A DNA stretch of 64,000 nucleotides from Posidonia oceanica (lineage: Eukaryota; Streptophyta; Magnoliopsida; Alismatales; Posidoniaceae). The notes below the pieces were generated by a model, which searched no databases, was not told where the DNA came from, and was given only the letters and a program-made list of their open reading frames with translations. Location of the stretch: contig JAZBRS010000059.1 in the NCBI GenBank assembly GCA_037176725.1, forward strand, positions 10,279,001 through 10,343,000, written 5' to 3'. Positions 46,294-55,812 of the stretch are shown in pieces (positions within the stretch are counted from its first letter, which is position 1; every line of letters starts with the position of its first letter). The translations under genes and the position numbers were made by a program.

Positions 46294-49200
46294 TGTAGAC
46301 ACCCCATTTTTTGACAGCTTGGACGTTGGTGGATCTTGCTGGAAGCTCGCTTGGATTTCGAGATGGCTAATCTCTCTCAAACCCACCCTAAAACCTCACC
46401 AAACCCCAAAACCTTCCTAAACCCTCCCAAAACTCCACCTAAGCCTTCCTAAGCCTTAACCCACACCTTACACTAAGCCAAAACACCCAAAACAACCCTT
46501 AAACTACTCAGACTCGTTGTATGCTGCCTTTGCCAGCGTCCAACATTGGACGCACTCTGTACTAGCGTCCAACGTTGGACGCTACTCGGGCGGGTGTCCA
46601 ACGAGTCAAGGACTGCCACCGCCTCTACCACCTCTGGCCTGCCACTTTTGTCCTTCCTTTTGTCAACGCCCACTTACTACCACGTCCCCTCACCACTCCC
46701 GGCCACCCACTATGTGCCAAAGCCCACTTATTGCCCTACCACCGCGTCCCTTCCTCGCCGACGGATTTCCAGTCTCTCTATAGTCACTGCCACCGGCCGC
46801 CTATGCTCTACCACGCCAAGACTTTTTCTTCCACCTCCTGACATCCCATTAACTTCCCACTACAGCCACAACTCGAGATACACCCCCAGACACATCCCAT
46901 TCTCCTCAGAAGTGTGCCACAGCCCTTTCTTCTCCGTCGGCGGCTAAAGAAGAACCCAACACTCTCCAATCCTCCACACACACCTCCGGAGCCCGGGGAA
47001 GCACCTGAGAGACTCCTCTAGCCTTCCCAAATCTTCCCCCACATGTGAGAGCAACCCACAGTAGCCTCCACTCTCCGCGAGCTCGCTACAGTCCGTCCAA
47101 GCTTGTCGGTCGGCCGTGCACATCTGCTCCAGGCCACGCACAGGTAGTTTTCTTCCCTTCAGCACGTCCCTCGTCTCCTTCCTCATCGTAGCCAAGCTTC
47201 ATAGCCAAGTTTCGTGGCTTTTCAGCCTCTCAATTGGCCAGAAATGCCATGAACGCCGGCGGCAAGAGGGAGGAGGCGAGTGGACCAATCCACGCGCCCA
47301 TTTCCAGTTTCGAATGCATGCCTATGTTCGTAGTTACTTGCTTGTGCTTGCTGCATGTTTGGTTTCCCTTTTTAGATCGATTTGAACATCGATTGTTGCA
47401 GGGAAACATCCCGACCTATTAGACACGCACCCTGGTGCGTCTAACGTTGGACGTGCCCTAAGGCAATGTCCAACACCCCTGCTGGCTTTTTTTATTTTAT
47501 TTGCTTCCATGCTGCTATGTTGTGAATGCTGTCTTCATATGGATCATCTTGCGTGCTTTCATCCATGCTTTTACATGCCATGCTTTAAATCTCACATTAA
47601 TCTTGGCTTGATTTTCCTCTCCATGTTTAAGTATCTCCTGCCTGGGTGTAGGACGCGTGGCTTCCAGCGTCTTATGTTAGAAGCTGTTAAACCTAGCGTC
47701 TTACACTCCAGTTTACAGGCTTGCATCTTAACATCTTATGATCACTTTATTTTGAAATGCTTATCTAGCCCATGTGTGTGCATGTTGATATATGGGTTCT
47801 CTTTCAGTTTCTTGCATGTTCGTATAATGTTTTTATCAATTTGCATGCAGCAGTTTTTATGCCTCTGTCTTCTATGCGTTGGACGCTGAGAACGACAGCG
47901 TCCAACGTTGGACATTGGGTTGTCAAGCGTCCAACCCTTTGCTTTGTTTTAAATCATCTTTATGCTTGCATCAAGTTCTCAGATCCCTTTTGGCTATTTA
48001 TCTTGATTGTCTAGCATGATCTGCATGTCTCCTACTGCCATATTGCATTTGCATCATTTTATACATTCAGCATGCATGCATTTATTTCAAAATCCAGGCT
48101 CAGCTGTTAGACGCTGGGGATCACAGCGTCCAATGTTGGACGCTGGTGATCACAGCGTCTAACACCCTCTACCAGTTTAAAATCGTTTTGATGCTTGCAT
48201 CCGATTCCTGAGTTTGTGCTTTGGTCTTTTAGCATGCTTTATCTGTCCATGGCTTTTACATTGTATTAAAACGCACGTTTTCCAAATTTGAATGCCTTCC
48301 TTGCAGGTTCTTTATTTTTCTGTGTTGGACGCTAGCTGTTCCAGCGTCCAACATAGGACACTGGTCAGTCCAGCGTCCAACGCTTTACATCTTACTGCAC
48401 ACTATTTTTAGTGCTGATCTTGTTTTCGTTGTCGCTTTCCGCACTTTGTCGTTTCCGATACATGCCTCAGCACCCATGCATGTTGCCGGATCCCTATTTC
48501 TTGTTTTACACCTTGCATTGCCTGTTTCCCTGTGGTTTTTCGCCCTGGATTTGCTTTCCATCGCATGTCGCTATTCGCATTGCATGGTTTTCTTTGGCAT
48601 TTTTATTTCTCACCTGCATCACATTTAGGGCAGTGATGCTTACTGCCTAAAGTTCTTACGGATCAGGGCTCGCCTAGTTCGGAACACTGGCAGCGCTGCT
48701 GAGCACATAAACTGCACGTTTAATTTTCTATACATGGCATTTAGGCATCTAGAGCATGTTTTGAGCATCCATAGCATGGCATATCATCCCTCGCCCCCTG
48801 GGCGTACAGTTATAGGCAAGCATTGCCGACATTCCTGCAAATGCGAGCGAGATTAGCCTTGAAAGACCGATTCCTCGGGCGTGTCGGGGGTGCCTAATAC
48901 CTTCTCCGCGCGTAATAGGAGTCCTTACCCTTTCTCTGGTTTGTAGTGACCATTTTGCCCTCGTCCTTGGCACGAGTCATACTTTTTGCATAACATTGCA
49001 TTCATTTGCATGTTTTCATGCTTTCCCAATTTTTCTAGTCTTCCCGTTTTAATAGATTAGATGGCGACTCCATTTTGTCTTATCTTTGTGTTTTCTTCAC
49101 ATTTTTTCGATGTTTTCGAGTCGAGTTTTCTCCCCAGATTCACTGCTAACCGCGGCTTCCCCCTCTCTCATGGCCCGATCGCATCGCGAGCTATGGCAAC

Positions 49201-49362
49201 AATGCGAGAGCCATCGTGATCAAGCGGGATGGTCACAGGAAAGTGGCGACTCCGCTGGGGATTTTAGACTCCAGCTTTCATTTTGGGCTTTGCCGCTCTT
49301 CCGTAAAGACCTCTCTCTTTCGGACCCTCACCGATCCGGATCTCCAGGGTGAGATATTCACA
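46294..49362 (+). mobile_element. Y 3' LTR
   Basis: 3069 bp from TGTAGACACCCC to ATTCACA, matching the split 5' LTR. It holds an unoccupied N1 site (48821-48839), hairpins at 48106-48134, 48135-48163 and 48324-48352, conserved blocks at 48615-48725 and 48880-48985, and a captured PBS copy at 49244-49261. Confidence 0.9.
48106..48163. repeat. Two adjacent hairpins in Y 3' LTR
   Basis: GTTAGACGCTG / CAGCGTCCAAT (48106-48134) and GTTGGACGCTG / CAGCGTCTAAC (48135-48163) each have 11-base arms with seven-base loops. The second has one G-T mismatch that would pair as G-U in RNA. The junction between the two is CAATGTTG, a changed AACGTT. Confidence 0.88.
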
Positions 49363-49367
49363 CTCCC

Positions 49368-51010
49368 GCAGGTGAGAAACTTCTTCCTTACCTTCGTGGT
49401 ACTCCACACTTGCTTCCTAGGTGTTTAATTGCATCTTATCTAGCCTGCATCGCCGTATTTGGCTTTCTTCTCCGGCGAAGTGCGCCGTCGATCATGTGAG
49501 ACCGACAGGTCTCTAAGCTCGGCTAGAGGGCGCCACAGCCACTCATTTTTAGCTTTGAATGCATGAATGTGTTCCCTAATATGCCATCTAGGTCTGTATG
49601 CATTTAGTTTTATATTTCATAGCCGTTTGCATAGCGAAATCGACCGCCGAACTTCGTTGTTTCGACTGTCAAACCTGGTGCACGTATTCCGTGCGCGTAT
49701 TCGGCAGTCCAGGCCAAGTTTCCAGCCAAGGTTTTGCACCTCCCCATGCACCCATTTTCAGTTCTAATTGCATGAATGTGTTCCCTAGTATGCCATCTAG
49801 GTCTGCATGTATTTAGTTTCATATTTCACAGACATTTGCATAGTGAAATCGACCGCCGAATTTCGCTATTTGGACTGTCAAATCTAGTGCATGTGTTCCA
49901 CGTGCGTATTGGACAGTTCAGGCTGAGGTTTTGAGCCAAGGTTTCACACCTTTCCATGTACCAATTTAGGAATCTAATTGCATGATTTTGTTCCTGGATG
50001 TTTACTCTAGCTAGCCATGTCTTCAGTTCTTTGTTTTGATTTCATTTGCATAGCTTGCTTGGGCGATGAAGTTCGCTGTCTGGAACAGCAACCTGATGCG
50101 CTTATAGCCTGCGTGTGTAGGCTATGCGTATCTGTCAGTTCCCAGATAGTGGACAGAATGCCCACTTGCTGCTTTGATTTCCGCCCGCTTAACTTGTTTA
50201 CCCTTGTTTAAGCTTTCCTAACATGTTTATCATTGCATCATAGCATATTAGCTCTAATCATCCATGTTTAGCATTTATCACTTAACTCAGCATGTTATAA
50301 ATGGCATCTAAGCAAGTAAAGCATGTAGATTAGGCTTTATCACCTCTGCCCTTTGCATGTCGCTATTCGCATTGCATGGTTTTATCTGACATTTTGTTTC
50401 TTGCCTGTGTTGCATTTAGGGCAATGATCCTTACTGTCTGGAGTTCTTATGAACTAGGGCACGCCTGGTTAAGAACACTGGCAGCGTTGCTGAGCACATA
50501 GGTTGCACGTTTAATTCCCATCACGCATATTAGCATCTTGAGCATGTAATTAAGCATTCATAGCATGGCATAGCATCCCTCCCCCTTGGGCGTACAGTGA
50601 AGGCAAGCAATTGTCGACATTCCTGCATATGCGAGCAAGAAGCCTAGAAAGACCGATCCCAGGCATATCGGGGGTGCCTAACACCTTCCCCGTGCGTAAC
50701 AGGAGTCCTTACCCTTTCTCTTGGCCCGTAATGACCAATATGCCCTTATCCTAGGCACGAGTCATTTATTTCTGCATAGCATTGCACCCTTTGCATGTTT
50801 TCATGCTTGCCCTCGGTTTTCCTCATCTTCCGATTTAATAGACTAGGTGGCGACTTCGAATTTGCTTTATCTTTGTTTTTCCGCCATTTTCCAGTGTTTT
50901 CGAGTCGAGTTTCCTTCCTCGGATCCACCTGCTATCAGTGGCCTATCTTTAGTCGGTGCATGGGAGCTTTGGCAGCGTGCATGGACGTGTCGATTTTCAG
51001 GATTACTACA
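49368..51010 (+). mobile_element. X LTR, 3' part
   Basis: This part of X resumes after Y with GCAGGTGAGAAACTTC and ends GGATTACTACA. It has the group's conserved blocks (50415-50515 and 50650-50765). 49540-49960 contains about two copies of a ~200-bp unit (GCATAGCGAAATCGACCGCC and variants). No gene. Confidence 0.85.
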
Positions 51011-51015
51011 GTATG

Positions 51016-51518
51016 TCCAGGGCAACTTGAGCCTTCTCCAATACTTCTTGTAGAGCTTTTCGATGTAAGACTGAGCTGCTTATGAGATCAAAAATGGAGA
51101 TCCTAGCTTGTGTTTTCTTTAGCTGCTCCAAGATGTCATACTCTGTTGGCACAGGTCCTTGTGGTCTAACCAGCTCTGTTTGCTCCACTGGTGGCATTAT
51201 CCGGTTTGATAACCTTCCTCCTCTAGTAATAGGTGTTGCTGCCTCATCCTGTCTGCTTTGGCTGCCTGATTCTTCTTTCTTTTTGTGTGGCAAGGCGAAG
51301 ACATGCTTCTTTTGAATGGGCCCCCCAAGCTCTTGTGGTTTAATGGCTCTAGCTGGTTGTTCTGTTGGTACTCGGAAGATCGAGGATGGCGGAGCAATAG
51401 CATTCCGAAATACTGAGGTACTTTGTGAGCTTGGTGCTTTGAAGATTGGCAATTGGCCTGATGGTGGCCTAGTTGCTCTGAAGATTGGGAAGACCGACGG
51501 TGATTGTGGCTTGGGACT
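51016..51518 (-). pseudogene. Z polyprotein segment between PR1 and PR2
   Basis: The frame is open and ends with YDILEQLKKTQARISIFDL and a HRKALQEVLEKAQV segment, a motif that precedes the protease in Tat-lineage polyproteins. It is in register with PR1 upstream. Across the X block it leads into PR2. The three codons after the insertion point belong to the X LTR. No catalytic role is known for this segment. Confidence 0.8.
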
Positions 51519-51980
51519 TCACAGCGATGACTTTCTCCATGGCGGGAGTTGTGACTCTTCCTTATCCCGAAGGGTAGCTATTTGAGGTTCAGGCAACTTG
51601 AATTTGCATAATATCTCCGGGTGATTAGCAGGAATGCTAACAACCGCTCCCTCATACTTGAATTTCAGCAATTGGTGAACAGGGGATGCCACAGCTCCGA
51701 CTTCTGCTAGCCAAGACCTCCCGAGGATGAGAGGTTCCAGGACTTCTTCCTTCATGATGACTACTGTGGTGATGCTGGTCAAAGGACCCACTGTAATTTC
51801 CATTGGTATTGTCCCTAGAGCCAGTTTCTCGCTTTGATCGAACCCAGTGCACATGAAAGGGGTCTTGTCTAGTCCATCCTCATTGATCCCTAGGCTTTGG
51901 AGCGTGGATAAAGAACTAAGACTTCGGCTTGCTCCAATATCAACTAGCACTCCTTGTAGCACATGGTCATTGTTGTCCAC
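51519..51980 (-). pseudogene. Z first protease-like domain (PR1), DTG changed to DIG
   Basis: This 153-codon stretch has the retropepsin layout: GVLVDIGAS, then a flap-type part (FDQSEKLALGTIPMEITVG), then PLILGRSWLAEVGAVAS and HQLLKF. The same landmarks occur in PR2 (GVLIDTGAS, IILGRQWL, HQCLKF), so the two are related domains in one polyprotein. The Thr of the Asp-Thr-Gly triad is Ile here, codon ATT, which is one C-to-T step from ACT. The frame is intact. Whether this domain was ever active is not known. It could be a duplicated protease or a structural fold. Confidence 0.78.
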
Positions 51981-52741
51981 TGTAATGACAAGCGGAAGTT
52001 CTTGCTTATACGGTGGCGAAAGCTCGGATTCTTGGAAGACAATGTTTTCTTGTTCAAATTGCTTGGTAGCTTTTGAACTAAGGTGAGAGAGTTTTCTTCC
52101 TCCGTGCTATCTTGCGGCTCATCTTCTGCCGTGAAGTTGAACTAGCTGAAAAAATCTTCAATTGTTAGCCCTTCGCCTGCCTCGCTGTCCCAGTCATCAT
52201 CTGAGATTATTTCCATATTATTAGCTTGGTTGCCCCAGTCCTCATCTGAGATTGCTTGGCTGCCCCAGTCCTTTGTTATTAATGGGTTGGGGATCTCATC
52301 ATCCTTGAATGCCATTATTTGATGATTAGGGAGGGGGTCATTGTAAATTTGCTGAGATGCCCCTATTTACTCCCCCTGTTTGGCTCTTTTTACCAGGACA
52401 TCCCATTCAAACACATCTATTTCTACCATGTCATAGACTGCATCTCTGAAGGTCCAATAGTCATCTATGTTGTGACCATGTCTTCTATGGAATGGACAAT
52501 ACTTGCTCTGGTCACAATTTGGAGTTTCTGGCTTGGTTGGCGGGAGTTTAATTGCTTTTACGCCTTCTAGCTCTATAAACATATCTGCCAGTGTGACTGG
52601 TAGAGGAGGGTAATGGTCCCTTTTTGTCCCTTTGGGTGGTAATAGCTGTGGAGGGGGAACATTATGATAATTGCCCCTATTCCCCTTGTTGTTGCGAGGG
52701 TTACCATTGTTGGCTTGATTGCTCTGATTGCCCCTATTCCA
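51981..52741 (-). pseudogene. Z Gag nucleocapsid region with zinc-knuckle-like motif
   Basis: At 52582-52367 the frame gives YCPFHRRHGHNIDD followed by TFRDAVYDMVE, matching the CxFHxxxGHxxxxC pattern of Tat Gag (compare Y). The last Cys reads Tyr, a G-to-A type change. Downstream to 51981 the sequence is acidic (on the minus strand DDEIPNPLI and SDDDWDSEAGE-type segments). Single-strand RNA binding is the expected role. Confidence 0.7.
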
Positions 52742-54232
52742 TTATGGTCGGGGGGTATTCCATAGAGGGCGAATTTGCTGCTGCTGAGAGGGATTGCTCC
52801 ATGCTTGCTGCGGAGGAGGATGGCTCCATACTTGTTGTTGCTGAGGAGGGCGGCTCCATGATTGCTGCTGGGGAGGATGGCTCCACACTTGTTGTTGCTG
52901 AGGAGGGCGGCTCCGTGATTGCTGCTGGGGAGGATGGCTCCATGCTGGCTGCTGAGGAGTTATTATAGCTCTTTGCTCCGATGGTTTTGGCGCAGTATTA
53001 ATCCTACTTATAGCTCCAGTTATGCCTTCCACTACATGTGCTTTTCTGCTCTTCTTAGGCTCCTCCATGAATTCATGTAGATTCTCTTTGACAAAGGCAG
53101 CCACTTCGTACAGAGCTGTTACATTGGGACAGTATGCATTTACAAGTCCCTTCTTCATTGGTCCAGTAGTATTTGCAATGAGGGTCTGGACCACTTGTCT
53201 TTCTGGAATGGTCAAGTCTGATCTGGCTGCCATTTCACACCATCTGTTGGCGAATGTTACCCAGCTTTCTCCTTGCTTTATGACCTCTTTGCTTAGATCA
53301 TGGAAGGTCGGCTTTGGATCTATTTTGTGCTGGTACTTGATTAGGAAACTTTCTCTGATCTTGTCAAAGTTGTTGAGATCTTCCTTGGAGAGGGGAACCA
53401 GTCCATGGGTTCACCTTCCAGTGAGTAGAAGAAAAGGTGTATGAGGAGCCCTAGATCATAGAAATAAGGAGCCGACTCCATCTGGAACCGCACAAGATGG
53501 CTGAGCGGGTTTGTGGTTCCATCGAACTTGGGGGTCTTTGGGTACTTGAAGCCTGGGGGAAGTCTGAAAGGGGGAAACCGGCTCATGTCAAAGTTTGTCG
53601 GAGCTTGGGTGTGTACCCCTAATGCGCTGAGCATTTTTCTCATCTCATCTAAAGTTTAATGATTAAGCTGTTGATGAGGATAGCCGTTGCAGAAGTATTG
53701 AGGTGCGACCGGCTCGTGTTGCGGGAGAGGTGCCTGGTGGGGGTGATATTCCGGCAGGGGCTGGTTGCCAACTGTCAGTGCTTGGAGAAGTGGTTCCTGG
53801 TGCCCGTAGGACGGACCGACTCTTTCTCTATACTCGCCATGTGGCATTTGATGTTGTTCCTGGATCAAAGGCTTTGCCCTTGTCTTGTAAACTCCGTTGA
53901 GTGTTGTACCTTGCCCTTGGTGATTTGTGTCCGGCGGTAGGTTGCCATACTGTCCCTGGTATAGTTCGTCAAGTGTTTGGTCCGCAGCGGACCTTCATTG
54001 CCTTTCACTAAGGGGGTGGCTCTTGGAGATTGTTGTTTTGACACGGCCCCGTTGGGGTTGGTACCTCATCATTTAAAAACTGGTACATGGCTTTGTACTG
54101 GATCAAGTCTGGATCCAGGGCTTCTCTGGTGGTAGGATGGTAGATAGTGATGGTAGGCTCTTCTCCCGAGACACTAGTCGAGTCTGACCTTTCTCTTTCT
54201 GAGTGTTCAGCTTCAGATATTTGATTCATCAT
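52742..54232 (-). pseudogene. Z Gag: N-terminus, capsid and Gln-rich repeat
   Basis: I take the ATG at 54232 (MMNQISEAEHSERE), because the conserved HPTTREALDPDLIQY lies 30 codons on. The capsid shows FKYPKTPKFDGTTNPLSHLV, LEGEPMDWF, EMAARSDLTIPERQVVQ and TTGPMKKGLVNAYCP. A one-base loss near 53400, just after MDWF, shifts the frame, and the reading resumes at PKPTF in the frame of the N-terminus and tail. At 52755-52960 a Gln/Pro/Trp repeat (HPPQQQSWSRPPQQQQVW) has units of about 20 residues. Closely related to W Gag. Confidence 0.88.
52755..52960. repeat. ~30/60-bp coding repeat (PPQQQ-W-S) in Z Gag
   Basis: Alternating units TCCATGATTGCTGCTGGGGA and CTCCACACTTGTTGTTGCTG (plus strand) encode Gln-rich repeats on the minus strand. 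They lie between capsid and nucleocapsid. Confidence 0.8.
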
Positions 54233-55812
54233 TGTGACAGCTTTGTATAATGATATCTGACTCAGGGGTGTAAAACGCTTGTGATACAGGCGTTTAACGT
54301 TAAACGTAGGATTTCTACCGTTCAACACCCTTAGCAGTATTTTCAGCTTCCTCTGTTTCTTTTCCCTTTTCCTTTTTTTTCTCTCTTTTTTTTTTTGCTT
54401 GTTTTTGTTTTTGTTTCTGTCTTTTTTTTTCTTTTTTGCTCTCTTTTTTTTTCTTCTTTTTTTTGCTCTCTTTTTTGCTTTTCTTTTTTTGCTTTTTTTA
54501 TAAAGAGAGGATTACAAGTAATACACTTGGAGAAATAAATTACAAAAATTTTGCAATCTAATACAAACTCCTAATAATGAAAAATGGAATTTAAAATTGC
54601 AAATGTCTTGTTTAGAATCCTTGCTTAATCATTCACCCTGCAATCATTCCACAGATAAAAGCTAGAAATTAACAGACAACCAGACAATGCGTTAAACGCG
54701 GGATCTCCTGCGTCTAACGTTAAACGCTGAGATAGAAGCGTTTAACACCGTGTTTCAGAGAATTGCACAGAAACACTTTCAAACAGCGATTAAAATTTTG
54801 ATTTTTGGGTTTTCACTTTGTTATGAGTGTTTTAAACCTGCATAGCTCTTAGGGTGCCTTAAATCTTGGGTATGGCCTTTTTTAGGGATTTCTATAGATC
54901 CTCACAAAATGGGTAAATGATATTCTCTTGGTACTGCCCCTATCTCAACTCCTGAGAATCTTTGGGGAGCCTGAACACACTTAGGTCTCTACCCCATAGA
55001 GGTAAAGTCCAGCGTACTCAGGATGGATTGGGTCTCTCGCGTATCAAGCACAAGCAATCACAACAAACCACCGAAGGGGGAGGGAGAATGCAAATCAACA
55101 CTTGAGATTCTAATTTATTTTCACAAGAGCCAAGGAAGGAAAAATGGGCCCTTGCAAAAGAAAATGACAACTCAAACACCTCTTTTAGGCCCTTTGCAAC
55201 AGAGGTGCTTGGGACCTAAATGGTTATTTGCATAACTCAAGAGAAGATACAAACAAATCAGTTCCCAAATAAGGCCATGCAAGACATAGAGAAAAACTTG
55301 AATTTTTTTTTTTGATTTTTTTTTTTAAAGCACCTGAGAATCAAAGTTCCGGTCCCTACGGCAAAATCGATCACCTCATACCTCAATTATCAGGCCAGTT
55401 AAAAGCAAAGAAAACAAGAAATTTGCAGAACAGAAAGAGTTCCTGTTCAGTGTTGTTAAACGCTGATACTGGGGTGTTTAATGCTAAACGCTCATAACCA
55501 GGCGTATAACGCACTCACAGAGAATTTTTAGAAAGACAGTGATTTTTATGAACCTCCTCCACTCCCGAGAATCACAGAGAAAAGGAAGATGGTTTCAGGT
55601 ATTTTGAACGTGAAAAAAAAGGAAAAAAAAAACAAGACAAGGGTCGAGGTACCTCAAAATGCTATGAGGAATTTCGCCGCTACCTTGAAAACTTACGAAA
55701 AATAACAACTAAAAATAAAGATAGCAAGGAAGAAGAAGAAGAGAAGAAGAAGAGATCAAAATCTCACCTTTGCATGGGGGCACTTTTAGCCATCCCACCG
55801 TGATCGTCAAAC
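54233..55812 (-). other. Z 5' leader
   Basis: No gene. It parallels the W leader throughout: a T-rich tract (54345-54505), the block with TCTACCCCATAGAGGTA near 54990, and ACGT-core hairpin repeats at 54272-54335, 54689-54755 and 55455-55515. In Z these are spelled GTTAAACGC where W mostly has GTTAGACGC. Confidence 0.75.
55793..55811 (-). promoter_or_regulatory. Z candidate primer binding site
   Basis: The minus strand directly after the LTR edge reads TTTGACGATCACGGTGGGA, paralleling the W site. It departs from TGG at the start, probably by mutation. tRNA not assigned. Confidence 0.4.

Larger units (their letters stand above)
22456..49362 (+). mobile_element. Element Y: gag-only Tat-like LTR retrotransposon (TR-GAG type) with three nested LTRs
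   Basis: The 5' LTR begins at 22456 (TATAGACACCC, changed from TGTAGACACCC) and the 3' LTR ends ATTCACA at 49362. Flanks are CACCC (22451-22455) and CTCCC (49363-49367), a TSD with one change. The interior, after removing N2 and N3, is about 7 kb and holds a tRNA-Arg-type PBS, a leader, a broken Gag and a repeat-rich 3' part, with no protease, RT or integrase. Such elements are known as TR-GAGs and would need pol proteins in trans. A by-eye check of about 385 LTR bases gives roughly 4% difference between the two LTRs. Confidence 0.87.
21108..51010 (+). mobile_element. X: solo LTR of a Tat-like element, split by element Y
   Basis: X starts TGTTGACACCCC at 21108 and ends GGATTACTACA at 51010, flanked by TSD GTATG (21103-21107 and 51011-51015). 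The LTR proper is 21108-22455 plus 49368-51010, about 3.0 kb. The middle is element Y. At the break, X reads like the matching place of the Y LTR (CGTGCAGGTA and variants), which supports one LTR cut in two. The flanks are Gag and PR2 of Z in register. Confidence 0.88.

Noticed and set aside
46294..49362. Treating 46294-49362 as an independent solo LTR
   Set aside because: The flank before it is a polypurine tract, and the pentamers GCATC and CTCCC do not match. Pairing with 22456 (CACCC/CTCCC) explains both ends.
37362..51010. Reading 37362-51010 as one full element bounded by TSD GTATG
   Set aside because: The Gag frame of Y runs across 37362-41179 in register, and Z Gag-protease runs across 21108-51010, so the pairing 21108 with 51010 and 37362 with 41179 is better supported.
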